Below are positions 8,575 to 16,144 of a stretch of DNA of 64,000 nucleotides, piece by piece. A model generated the notes under the pieces. It ran no database searches. It was not told the DNA's origin and worked only from the letters and a program-made list of their open reading frames with translations. The DNA is taken from NCBI RefSeq assembly GCF_009760405.1, contig NZ_WRPP01000003.1, positions 806,001 to 870,000 on the forward strand. Direction: 5' to 3'. Every line of letters starts with the position of its first letter. Within the stretch, counting starts at the first letter, position 1. A program made the translations under genes and the position numbers. The stretch comes from Nocardia terrae (lineage in GTDB: Bacteria > Actinomycetota > Actinomycetes > Mycobacteriales > Mycobacteriaceae).

Positions 8575-8991
8575 ATGGCTGATTTCGCGGCGCGGCTGAA
8601 CAAGCTGTTCGAAACCGTGCATCCCCCGGGGCGTAAGCCGCACACGAACGCAGAGGTGGCGGCTGCCTTGACGGCCTCCGGCCATCCGATCTCGAAACCG
8701 TATCTGTCGCAGTTGCGGTCGGGACAGCGCACGAACCCGTCGGATGAGACGGTGGCAGCACTGGCAAAGTTCTTCAAGGTCAAGCCGGACTACTTCTTCA
8801 ACGACATCTACGCGGCGAAGATCGATCACGATCTCGAGCTGCTGTCCCAGCTGCAGGGCTACGGACTCCGTCGTCTGTCGAGTAGGGCGTTCGACCTGTC
8901 CGAAGAATCTCAGAACCTCCTCACCTCTATGGCGGAGAAGTTGCGGGCCAGCGAAGGGCTGCCCGAAATTCCTCCGGACGGTACGGAATAG
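8575..8991 (+). CDS. EspR-like XRE-family transcriptional regulator
   Basis: The 138-residue protein begins MADFAARLNKLFETVHPPGR and resembles EspR (Rv3849) along its length. An N-terminal helix-turn-helix spans about residues 20-65 (EVAAALTASGHPISKPYLSQ, then RSGQRTNPSDETVAALAKFF), followed by a C-terminal helical dimerisation region. EspR is a nucleoid-associated regulator of secretion and cell-wall genes. In many actinobacteria such short regulators sit beside ParH-like proteins and MAB_1171c-type membrane proteins, as here, although in this window the partner operon is convergent and about 0.6 kb away. The target is unknown. Confidence 0.82.
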   Translation: MADFAARLNKLFETVHPPGRKPHTNAEVAAALTASGHPISKPYLSQLRSGQRTNPSDETVAALAKFFKVKPDYFFNDIYAAKIDHDLELLSQLQGYGLRRLSSRAFDLSEESQNLLTSMAEKLRASEGLPEIPPDGTE

Positions 8992-9006
8992 GCACTGCCA
9001 CAGAGC

Positions 9007-9050
9007 AACACAGTGCGGCTGTCTCGGAGGCCGCACTGTGTTGGTTTGTT
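9007..9050 (+). terminator. Rho-independent terminator of the EspR-like gene
   Basis: A perfect 13-bp stem (9007-9019 with 9030-9042) with a 10-nt loop, followed by a T-rich run, starting 15 bp after the stop codon. Confidence 0.88.
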
Positions 9051-9576
9051 ACAGGGCTTGCTCCGGACTTGACATAGAACGGTCTCCGGCGACGCTTGCA
9101 GGGCGACGCCGGGGGCCGGCCGGACCATACGGTCCGGGTGCGGGATGTTGCACCGGTCTCAGCGTGCTGAGGCCATGTGGCGCAGACCCCTGCGCTGGTG
9201 CATTATGCACAAACCTGGCATATCGCCGCCCGGGTGTTCCCGGTCGAGCGAGTGAGTTGTTTTGTGCACTATGTCGTTTTGTGCACTGTGAGTGTTTCGC
9301 CCCCAATGCACCATCTGCGACAAGCAAGAGTGACAACTTCATGTGACAAGTAAGTCCCGCACAGCGCACGACGGGTTCGATGAGACGAAACCTCGGATAC
9401 GAAGTCTCATCGAGAAGGCTCGCCGGAATGCCACGCCCTTGGCAATCACGCGCGGTGCGGGACTTGCTCATTTGCGACAAGATCGCAATTGTGCCGGTGA
9501 TCTTCGCGTGATCAACTTCGAACCGCACCGGACAGTAATGCTTCATACTCCGGAACGGTAATGAAACAGTAAATGA
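9051..9576. other. Non-coding stretch with TTTGTGCA repeats and inverted repeats
   Basis: No convincing gene; the open frames here have poor codon bias and no recognisable product. TTTTGTGCACTRTG occurs twice (9260-9273 and 9277-9290, 17-bp period) and the reverse complement of TTTGTGCA occurs at 9206-9213. Further right an 11-bp inverted repeat (9352-9362 and 9455-9465) encloses a 9-bp hairpin (9378-9386 with 9404-9412). GC is below that of the neighbours. It could be operator DNA, a small RNA or a decayed insertion. Confidence 0.5.
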
Positions 9577-10608
9577 CTACCGTTGCGCGGAGCCCTGAAT
9601 CGCGGACTGCGCCTGCGCCCCCGCCGCGTCGTAGGCCCGGGCGATGGCCTGGACCCAGCCGCGCGGGCTCACTCCCGCCGGCGGTGAGATCCAGCGGCCG
9701 TCGATCACCACCTCGCCGAACGGATTCCGCGCCCACTCCGCCACCCGGCGGGCACGCTCGGGGACCGAGGTCGGCGGCGCGCCCGCGGCGATCAGTTCCA
9801 CTCCGCCACCGGACTGCAGGTAGAGCGCGTCCATGATCTGCGCGACCTGGTCGGACGCTTTGAGCTGGGTGCCCGATCCGGTCTGCTCGTGCGCCACCAC
9901 CTCCGGGAAGCGGGCGATCAGTACCCGGTGCAGGGTGCGAATCTGCTTGAGCAGCACCCGGGCTCGCCACCACAGCTCGATCACGATCCACACCGCGCCG
10001 ATCGCGATGAGCATCGCGGCGATCTGCCAGATCGGCCAGAACCAGCCCTCGTCCCCCGCCTTGGGCATCGGCTCGTCCCGGACCAGACGGCGAATCGACA
10101 GCGCGGCCAGCACGCCGACCACGAAGGTTCCGGTCGTATAGAGCGCGATGCCGCGGCCCAGGGTGGTCCAATCCAGGTTGCGCACACCGGTGATCACGAT
10201 GAACACGCACTCCAACAGCACGACCGCCCAGCCGAAGGTGAGCGACCACAACAAGGTCAGGATCATGGCTATCGCGCCACCGGCGTAGATCATCATGCCG
10301 ATCTGGCGCAGGTTCCGGCGCGAGACGACCGGCCACGCGGCTGCCGCCACCACGGAGGTGGCGGTGGCGAACATGATCCACGCCGCGGTCACGACCCGGT
10401 CGCCCAGCCAGTTGCCGTGTACCCCGTGGGGCGCGAGATGGTCTACCGCCACAGCGATTTCGGGCACACCGACGGTCACCGCCAGCGCCACCGCCGCCAC
10501 CGCGACCACAATAGCGACTCGCGCCGTGGTCGCGGGTTTCACCAGCACGCGTCCGACGCGTGCACCCGAGGCCATCCAGACCAACATGGCCACCAACCAG
10601 AAAGTCAT
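9577..10608 (-). CDS. Seven-TM membrane protein, MAB_1171c/DUF6545 type
   Basis: About 343 residues starting MTFWLVAMLVWMASG. Roughly seven hydrophobic helices cover the first 210 residues, followed by a cytoplasmic tail of about 130 residues with FPEVVAHEQTG and DQVAQIMDALYLQ. This is the architecture of MAB_1171c-family putative transporters, whose substrate is unknown. It is the last gene of an operon with the ParH-like gene (73 bp upstream) and the secreted repeat protein. An in-frame GTG at 10617 is possible; the ATG at 10608 has better spacing to AAAGGG. Coupling with XRE and ParH-like genes is a recurrent actinobacterial neighbourhood. Confidence 0.7.
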   Translation of the reverse strand: MTFWLVAMLVWMASGARVGRVLVKPATTARVAIVVAVAAVALAVTVGVPEIAVAVDHLAPHGVHGNWLGDRVVTAAWIMFATATSVVAAAAWPVVSRRNLRQIGMMIYAGGAIAMILTLLWSLTFGWAVVLLECVFIVITGVRNLDWTTLGRGIALYTTGTFVVGVLAALSIRRLVRDEPMPKAGDEGWFWPIWQIAAMLIAIGAVWIVIELWWRARVLLKQIRTLHRVLIARFPEVVAHEQTGSGTQLKASDQVAQIMDALYLQSGGGVELIAAGAPPTSVPERARRVAEWARNPFGEVVIDGRWISPPAGVSPRGWVQAIARAYDAAGAQAQSAIQGSAQR

Positions 10609-10681
10609 GCTGCACACCCTTTCGGATGCCCGAGGGGCTCTACGTGGTTACGCAAGCTGCCGCCTCCGGGCCCTGACTCGG

Positions 10682-11194
10682 TCATCCGAGTGCCTCATCG
10701 AACCGAAGGACCGAGACGCCCGCGCCCCGGCTGTGGAACACCCGCAGACGAGTCATGAGCATGCTGGCGAAGGTCTCGGCCTCCCACTCGCATTGCTCGT
10801 CGTCGCCCAGATCGACCGCCTTCTGGTGGGCGCGCTGGCTGAGCATGTAGGCGATGAGATCGTCGCTGGCCTCCAGCACCACCTCGGTCGCGGCCTCGCC
10901 CGGATGGTCGAAGACGATGTGACCGAGCTCGTGCGCGAGGGTGTGCTCGCGGCTGGGCAGGGCCTGCGCCAGCACGATCACGTCGCGGTCGGGATAGCTG
11001 CGCCGCTGGCCGCACACGCCCGGACCCAGTTGGGCACTGGCGATCTCGATGGGTCGCCGCCGTTCCGCGGAGATGGCCAGCACCACCTCGTCGAGGTCGG
11101 TGGCGTCGAAGTCGGCGGCCACCGCGCACACCGCGTCCACCGCGGCGGCCACCCGGCGGTAGGACCCGATGCTATGAGCCTTGCTCTCGGTCAT
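10682..11194 (-). CDS. ParH-like ImmA/IrrE-family metalloprotein
   Basis: A 170-residue protein from MTESKAHSIG with a zinc-protease motif HELGH at residues 88-92, followed by FDHPGE and a glutamate-rich helix (DDEQCEWEAETFASML) that supplies the usual third ligand in ImmA/IrrE-type (DUF955) peptidases. Family members cleave repressors or act as toxin-like partners of XRE regulators. The start lies 10 bp after the secreted repeat protein gene, so the two are co-transcribed. An obvious candidate substrate is the EspR-like regulator at 8575-8991; this is inference. Confidence 0.75.
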   Translation of the reverse strand: MTESKAHSIGSYRRVAAAVDAVCAVAADFDATDLDEVVLAISAERRRPIEIASAQLGPGVCGQRRSYPDRDVIVLAQALPSREHTLAHELGHIVFDHPGEAATEVVLEASDDLIAYMLSQRAHQKAVDLGDDEQCEWEAETFASMLMTRLRVFHSRGAGVSVLRFDEALG

Positions 11195-11204
11195 CGCGGT
11201 CCCC

Positions 11205-12446
11205 TCATGCCCTCGGTCCGAAGAACGCCGCGCGTGCGGCATCGACGCGTCCCTGGGCGGCGGACGCGCTCTGGAAACTCACCGCGCCGGAACCGGTGCC
11301 CACCAAGGCCATGGCGATCAGGCCGCCGATCACCGACAACACCTTGATCGGCGGGATCGGCTCGTTGTTGGAGGTCGGCTTGATCTCCGGATTCGGCTGG
11401 GCCAGAACGGGAGTCGGAGCGGGCGCCGGTGGCGGCGGTGGTGGTGGTGCGGCGGGCTCGGCCGCCGGCGCGGGCGCGGCCGCCGGGGCCACCACGGCGG
11501 GCAGCTGCGGCACGGCGGGAGGCTGCGGGATCTCCAACGGCACCGGCGGCACCACGGCGGGCGGGCTGGGCAGCGGAATCAGCAGGAGCAGCAAGGGGGA
11601 AGCGCAGATCGCGGCCGAGCCCAAACCCGCGGAACCGACCGCCGCGGAACCCACCGCGGCCGAACCCAGATCGGCGGAACCGGCCGCCGAGCCCGCACCG
11701 GCGGAGCCGACGCCCGAACCCGTCGCGGCCGAACCGACACCGGAGCCCGCCGAGCCCACGCCGGTCGAACCGCCGACGGCGGAACCCAGGCCCGCGGAAC
11801 CGATTCCGGCGGAGCCGACCGCGGCCGAACCGGTGCAGAACGCGGCCAGCCCGGCCGAGCCGACGGCGGCCGAACCCACGGCGGCCGAACCCGTTGCGGC
11901 CGAACCGGTGCCGAGCAGAATGCCCAGCAGCGCGGAGCCGGTGCCGATACCCGCCGAACCGACGCCCGCCGAACCCAGACCGAGCACGGATCCGGTACCC
12001 AGGCCCGCGGAACCCACCGCGGCGGAACCGGTCCCGAGCGCCGCCGAACCGGTGCCGCCCACGGCCGAGCCCAATCCCGCTCCGGCGGAGCCGGTTACGG
12101 CCGAACCGGTGCCCAGCGCGGCCGATCCGGTGCCGCCGAGCACGGTGCCCAGTCCGGCCGAACCGACGGCGGCCGAGCCGACTCCGGCGGAACCCACGGC
12201 CGCCGAACCGGTTCCGAGACCGAGAAGAATGGAGAGCAGATCCTGCGGCCCGGCCACCGGGGTGACGGGCGGCTGGGCGTCGATGGGCTGGGACTGGGGA
12301 ACCGGCTGGCCCGGATCCTGCCCGGCGGGGACGGGATCGAGCGGGATGCCCCCGGGCTGCGCGTCGGCAACCCCGGGCCCGAGCAGCGCCGAACCGGCGA
12401 CAGCCGCGATCACTGCCACCAGGCGCATTGCACGATCGACGATCAT
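11205..12446 (-). CDS. Exported GSA-pentapeptide-repeat protein with Pro-rich region and C-terminal TM
   Basis: A 413-residue protein with a clear signal peptide (MRLVAVIAAVAGSALLGPG, cleavage about VADA-QP at 29). Residues about 78-290 are a degenerate 5-residue repeat G-S-A-(A/G)-(V/L/I), followed by a hydrophobic patch, a Pro/Ala-rich stretch (about 305-350) and a C-terminal membrane helix at 367-388. This suggests a surface or cell-wall protein with a repetitive, possibly solenoid, domain anchored by the tail. No known family is recognised. GAGGGGAT precedes the ATG. It is first in the operon with the ParH-like and 7-TM genes. The opposite strand is also open (Pro-Glu-rich), an effect of the repeat. 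Confidence 0.72.
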   Translation of the reverse strand: MIVDRAMRLVAVIAAVAGSALLGPGVADAQPGGIPLDPVPAGQDPGQPVPQSQPIDAQPPVTPVAGPQDLLSILLGLGTGSAAVGSAGVGSAAVGSAGLGTVLGGTGSAALGTGSAVTGSAGAGLGSAVGGTGSAALGTGSAAVGSAGLGTGSVLGLGSAGVGSAGIGTGSALLGILLGTGSAATGSAAVGSAAVGSAGLAAFCTGSAAVGSAGIGSAGLGSAVGGSTGVGSAGSGVGSAATGSGVGSAGAGSAAGSADLGSAAVGSAAVGSAGLGSAAICASPLLLLLIPLPSPPAVVPPVPLEIPQPPAVPQLPAVVAPAAAPAPAAEPAAPPPPPPPAPAPTPVLAQPNPEIKPTSNNEPIPPIKVLSVIGGLIAMALVGTGSGAVSFQSASAAQGRVDAARAAFFGPRA

Positions 12447-12833
12447 GCGACAGCCATCCCCTCATCGATACCGCGCATTGGCTTGCTCCGCACCAGTGGT
12501 ACGGAATCTCGATCCGCACCAGGCGGATCGAGACAGGGTTCGAGCTCACCTTGTCGCCCCGATTGCCAGACCGTTGCGGAACGCGGTCATCCTAACGGTC
12601 ACCACGCCGCCCCGCACAAGTCCCGATCGCATTAGGGGTGCCAACAAACCGTACGCCTGCGCGTCCCCCTACGTATCGAATATCACCAAGCGCCCCAGCC
12701 CAATTGGCCTAGACCATGCCGGCACGGCGGACCTCACAACTCCCCGATCGCGACTGTGAGGTCCGACCCACTTGTCCAATACCGACAAATCAGACCAATG
12801 CGGCAGCAAATCACCTGCTCACCGCACCCGGCC
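12447..12833. other. 387-bp intergenic region with one hairpin
   Basis: No gene is seen. An 11-bp stem (12728-12738 with 12755-12765) may terminate the cupin transcript coming from the right. The rest should contain the promoter of the GSA-repeat operon; no clear operator was found. Confidence 0.45.
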
Positions 12834-13208
12834 TCAACGCGCCCAGGGCGCGACCACCGGATCCTGGCCCGGAATCAGTCCCTGGCCGCCCACGGGGAGC
12901 ACAACCAGCGCCTCGAACGGCTCCTCGCCCGGATTTGCCATGGCGAACATCTGATGCGCGGGAACCACCAGCGCATCCCCGGCCTCGACCCGGAACACGT
13001 CCTCCCCCATGGTCACCGTCATGCCACCGGACAACGCGACGAAGATCTCCTCGCGATCCAGGGCGTGCGGCGGCGCGTCCACACCCGGCTTGATGGTGAG
13101 CCGCCAGGCGCAGTTCTCGGTCGAACCGCGGCTCGGGGCCGCCAGACCGACGAAGGTGGCGTGGTCGTTCTCGAATCGGGGGGCTTCGGCGGCGGTGATC
13201 AATGGCAT
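12834..13208 (-). CDS. Single-domain cupin, paralogue 1
   Basis: A 124-residue cupin_2-type protein (MPLITAAEAPRFENDHATFV). The barrel covers residues about 40-105 with PPHALDREEIFVALSG and the second motif VEAGDALVVPAHQMF. The function is unknown; such small cupins bind metal and sense or modify small molecules. It is the same length as the next upstream gene and shares GLAAPSRGS-EN-WR and EEIFVAL, so the two arose by tandem duplication. It probably shares a promoter with the upstream copy (44 bp gap). Confidence 0.75.
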   Translation of the reverse strand: MPLITAAEAPRFENDHATFVGLAAPSRGSTENCAWRLTIKPGVDAPPHALDREEIFVALSGGMTVTMGEDVFRVEAGDALVVPAHQMFAMANPGEEPFEALVVLPVGGQGLIPGQDPVVAPWAR

Positions 13209-13252
13209 GGCTGTTCCTCTTCTCTCTTCTTCTCTCGGCCGGAATCGCGGCG

Positions 13253-13627
13253 CTACTGAGCCCACGGCGGGCTGACACGCTCCCCGCCGGGAGCCTGCGC
13301 GTAGGCCCCCACCGGCAGGATCGCGACCGCCTCGAACGGCTCCTCCCCCGGCACCGAGAGCTTGAAGACGGTGTCCGCCGGAATCACCAGCGCGTCGCCG
13401 GCTCGGAAATCCCTGGTCTCGCCGTCCATCTCGATGCGGGCGCTGCCGGCCAGCGCCACGAAGATCTCCTCCCGCGACACCGCGTGCGCGTGCCCCTCGT
13501 TCCCGGGCCGCAGTGTGAATCTCCACACACTGTTCTCCTTGGATCCCCGGCTGGGCGCGGCCAGCCCGATGGCGGTCATGCCCGGGCCTTCGAAGGTGGG
13601 TGCGTCGGCGGACTTGATGAGTGGCAT
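13253..13627 (-). CDS. Single-domain cupin, paralogue 2
   Basis: A 124-residue cupin (MPLIKSADAPTFEGPGMTAI) with GHAHAVSREEIFVALAGSAR providing the usual His/His/Glu metal ligands and RAGDALVIPADTVF as second motif. Paralogue 1 has lost one of the first-motif histidines (PPHALDREE), so metal binding may differ between the pair. It is divergent from a MarR gene with a perfect palindrome between them, which points to MarR control. Substrate unknown. Confidence 0.75.
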   Translation of the reverse strand: MPLIKSADAPTFEGPGMTAIGLAAPSRGSKENSVWRFTLRPGNEGHAHAVSREEIFVALAGSARIEMDGETRDFRAGDALVIPADTVFKLSVPGEEPFEAVAILPVGAYAQAPGGERVSPPWAQ

Positions 13628-13655
13628 GCTGTCTCCTATATCTTCAACCAAGGTG

Positions 13656-13671
13656 TTCAACTACAGTTGAA
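13656..13671. promoter_or_regulatory. Palindromic MarR operator
   Basis: TTCAACTACAGTTGAA is a 7+2+7 perfect inverted repeat in the gap between the divergent cupin and MarR genes. Another half site (TTCAACC) lies 15 bp to the left. Size and position fit a MarR dimer site. Confidence 0.7.
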
Positions 13672-13701
13672 TATATGTCCCCGCGAAAGGAGAGTCAACA
13701 C

Positions 13702-14148
13702 ATGGATTTCGGCGTGCTACTCGGCCAGGCCTACCAGTCCTTCGTGCAGCAACTGCACGCCCATCTCGCCGAGCACGGCCACGAGGTACTCGGCGCGTCC
13801 TACGGCTACGTCCTGCGTTCCCTGTCCGAATCCCCCCGCACCGCAAGCCAACTGGGCGAACAGCTCGGCATCACCGCCCAGGGCGCGGCCAAGGTCGTCG
13901 ACGAGATGGTCCGCCACGACTACGTGGAGCGCCGCCCCGACCCGGCCGACAAACGCGCCAAACTCCTGCATCTCGCGCCCCGCGGCGAGGACATGCTCCG
14001 CACCGTGCGCGAATTCCACGCCGCCTACGAACAACGCCTCGCCGAACGCGTCGGATCCGCGCAGGTCGCGACCACCCGCGCGGTCCTCGACGAAATCAAG
14101 GACGAGGCAACCGAACCCGCCCGAGTCCGGACGTTCCGGTCATTGTGA
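13702..14148 (+). CDS. MarR-family transcriptional regulator
   Basis: The 148-residue protein has a winged helix at about 40-110, including ASQLGEQLGITAQGAAKVVD and the wing VERRPDPADKRAKLLHLAP. The ATG at 13702 is chosen because AAAGGAG lies 9 nt upstream; an ATG at 13675 has no such site. Divergent from the two cupins with a shared palindrome, it probably represses them and itself. The ligand is unknown. Confidence 0.82.
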   Translation: MDFGVLLGQAYQSFVQQLHAHLAEHGHEVLGASYGYVLRSLSESPRTASQLGEQLGITAQGAAKVVDEMVRHDYVERRPDPADKRAKLLHLAPRGEDMLRTVREFHAAYEQRLAERVGSAQVATTRAVLDEIKDEATEPARVRTFRSL

Positions 14149-14233
14149 CCGCGGGCCATCCCGGCCGCGAAACGCGCGAAGCCGCCCCCGGGCGAGAGGA
14201 TCCGGGGACGGCTCGGGCGCGCCGGCCAGCGGC

Positions 14234-14271
14234 GCGCACGGGATCCGATGGTGTTCGGATCCGGGGTGCGC
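14234..14271. terminator. Hairpin downstream of ipdC
   Basis: A two-part stem (14234-14239 with 14266-14271, and 14242-14248 with 14255-14261) lies between convergent marR and ipdC. There is no long T tract, so termination is likely but not certain. Confidence 0.5.
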
Positions 14272-14309
14272 GGTCGGGCTGTGGTGGCCGCGCACGTTTC
14301 GGGCGCGCG

Positions 14310-15389
14310 TCAGGCCGAGGCGGTGACGCGGTACTGGTTGAGGCTGTCGATGCGCTCGACGGCCTCGGTGATGATGCGGTCGATCAGGTCGGCCACGGTC
14401 GGCAGGTCCTCGATGATGCCCGCGACCTGGCCGGAGGCGAGGACGCCCGCGTGGGTATTGCCTTCCACCAGACCGGCTTTCAGCAGCATCGGGGTGTTGG
14501 CCGCCATGATGACCTGGGACCAGGTGAGGTCCTTGTGCTTGCGCATGGCCAGACCGTCCTTGACGATGGTCGACCACTTCATGCCGGTCATGGCCTTGAA
14601 CTTGAAGGCATTGGAGACCGCGGCGGACAGGCCGCGCACGCCGCTGGAGTGCTCGAGCTTGTCGACCAGTTCGGTGTTGAGCACACGGTGCGGCATGCCG
14701 TCGACCTTCTTGGAGACGACGGTGTCCATCAGGCCGCGCTTGAGGTATTCCTGCTTCACCGAATCCGGCACGCTGGAGTCCTGGGTGAGCAGGAAGCGGG
14801 TGCCCATGGCGACACCGGCGGCACCGTAGGACAGCGCCGCGGCCAGACCCCGGCCGTCGAAGAAGCCGCCACCGGCCACCACCGGAATGTCGACGGCGTC
14901 GAGGACCGACGGCAGCAGCAGAGTCGTTGCGACGGAACCGGTGTGGCCACCGCCCTCGCCGCCCTGCACGATCACCGCGTCCGCGCCCCAGGAGGCGACC
15001 TTGACCGCGTGCTTGGCCGCACCGATGGACGGCACGACCACCACGCCGTTGTCCTTCAGCCGCGCGATGAGCTCCTTCTTGGGAGCCAGCGCGAACGAGG
15101 CCACCTTCACGCCCTCGCGGATCATCAGCTCGCAACGCTCGGTGGCATCCGAACCGTCGGCGCGGATATTGACGCCGAAGGGCTTGTCGGTCTTGGCTTT
15201 CGTCTTGGCGATGGCCTGTTCGAGCTCCTCGAACGACATGGTCGCCGAGGCGAGGATGCCGAGGCCGCCCGCGTTGGCGGTGGCTGCGACCAGGCCCGGA
15301 CCGGCGACCCAGCCCATGCCGGTCTGCACGATCGGGTGCTCGATGCCGACCAGTTCGGTCAGCGGCGTCCTGAGCTTCTGGGCGGTCAT
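14310..15389 (-). CDS. ipdC: IpdC, NPD-like flavin enzyme of steroid C/D-ring degradation
   Basis: A 359-residue FMN-dependent nitronate-monooxygenase-fold protein. It has HPIVQTGMGWVAGPGLVAA at the N terminus and the flavin-phosphate-binding GGEGGGHTG at 143-151, then VAGGGFFDGRG. IpdC (Rv3553) removes the 5-hydroxy or double-bond function during HIP-CoA breakdown. It is last in the echA20-ipdA-ipdB-ipdC operon, overlapping ipdB by 4 nt, and is controlled by the KstR2 site at 17826. Confidence 0.88.
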   Translation of the reverse strand: MTAQKLRTPLTELVGIEHPIVQTGMGWVAGPGLVAATANAGGLGILASATMSFEELEQAIAKTKAKTDKPFGVNIRADGSDATERCELMIREGVKVASFALAPKKELIARLKDNGVVVVPSIGAAKHAVKVASWGADAVIVQGGEGGGHTGSVATTLLLPSVLDAVDIPVVAGGGFFDGRGLAAALSYGAAGVAMGTRFLLTQDSSVPDSVKQEYLKRGLMDTVVSKKVDGMPHRVLNTELVDKLEHSSGVRGLSAAVSNAFKFKAMTGMKWSTIVKDGLAMRKHKDLTWSQVIMAANTPMLLKAGLVEGNTHAGVLASGQVAGIIEDLPTVADLIDRIITEAVERIDSLNQYRVTASA

Positions 15390-16144
15390 GCCGTCACTTC
15401 CTTCTCGCGGAAACCCTTGGGGTCCAGCACGGTCCGGATGATGGTGAGCTCTTCCTCGGTGGGCAGCCGGGTTTCGCCCGCCTCGGCCAGCCCGGCGATC
15501 TCGAAGGAGGTGTTCTCGGCGACCTCGTCGGCGCTCACGCCCGGGTGCAGCGACAGCGCGCGCATGGTGTGGTCCGGGCCGTTGTAGTCGAACACGCCCA
15601 GGTTCGAGACCACCCGGTGCAGGTGGTGGAACCGGTAGGCCGGATTCTCGGAATCGATCTTGTCGTAACCGATTCCGGAGACGATGTCGACCTGCTCCAC
15701 GAACACCCGCTTGTTGTGCTTGGGCACGAAGTAGCTAGTAGCGTGGTTGATGGTGTTGCCCGGCGCGCCGCGCACACCGAACATCTGCCGGGTCGGCTGC
15801 TGCAGCGGGCCGAACGCCGACAGGTTCTGGTTGCCGAAGCGGTCGAGCTGGTTGGCGCCCATGACCACATGGCGGCGACCGGAATTCACCACGTCGAAGA
15901 CCTTGGAGAACGGAATCCAGCCCTCGATGGGCGCCTTGCCGCCGATCGGCGGGATCTCGGCGAAGAACAGCGCCTCACCGTCGGAGAGCAACAGATCCGG
16001 CTCGAAGGTGAGCCGCGCCAGCCGCGCGCCGATGGTGGTGACGGTGGACATGGGCGAGGCCATGATCTCGCCCGCGCCCCGGAAGATCTCCGCCGCCGCG
16101 ACCACGCAGATCTCAGCGCGAGTGATGGTGGAAGTCTCGGTCAT
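15386..16144 (-). CDS. ipdB: IpdB, beta subunit of steroid ring-opening hydrolase
   Basis: A 252-residue CoA-transferase-like protein starting MTETSTITRAEICVVAAAEI, with PPIGGKAPIEGWIPFSKVFD and VVMGANQLDRFGNQN. IpdA and IpdB form a heteromeric enzyme with CoA-transferase fold that opens the last steroid ring (COCHEA-CoA hydrolase). The start overlaps the ipdA stop (TAATG) and its end overlaps ipdC, indicating coupled translation of all three. Confidence 0.9.
   Translation of the reverse strand: MTETSTITRAEICVVAAAEIFRGAGEIMASPMSTVTTIGARLARLTFEPDLLLSDGEALFFAEIPPIGGKAPIEGWIPFSKVFDVVNSGRRHVVMGANQLDRFGNQNLSAFGPLQQPTRQMFGVRGAPGNTINHATSYFVPKHNKRVFVEQVDIVSGIGYDKIDSENPAYRFHHLHRVVSNLGVFDYNGPDHTMRALSLHPGVSADEVAENTSFEIAGLAEAGETRLPTEEELTIIRTVLDPKGFREKEVTA

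Noticed and set aside
9049..9546. 165-codon minus-strand frame
   Set aside because: Poor codon bias and no motif; the region holds repeats and a terminator.
11296..12759. 487-codon open frame on the plus strand, rich in Ala-Glu-Pro
   Set aside because: It is the antisense of the GSA-repeat protein, which has a signal peptide, ribosome site and operon context.
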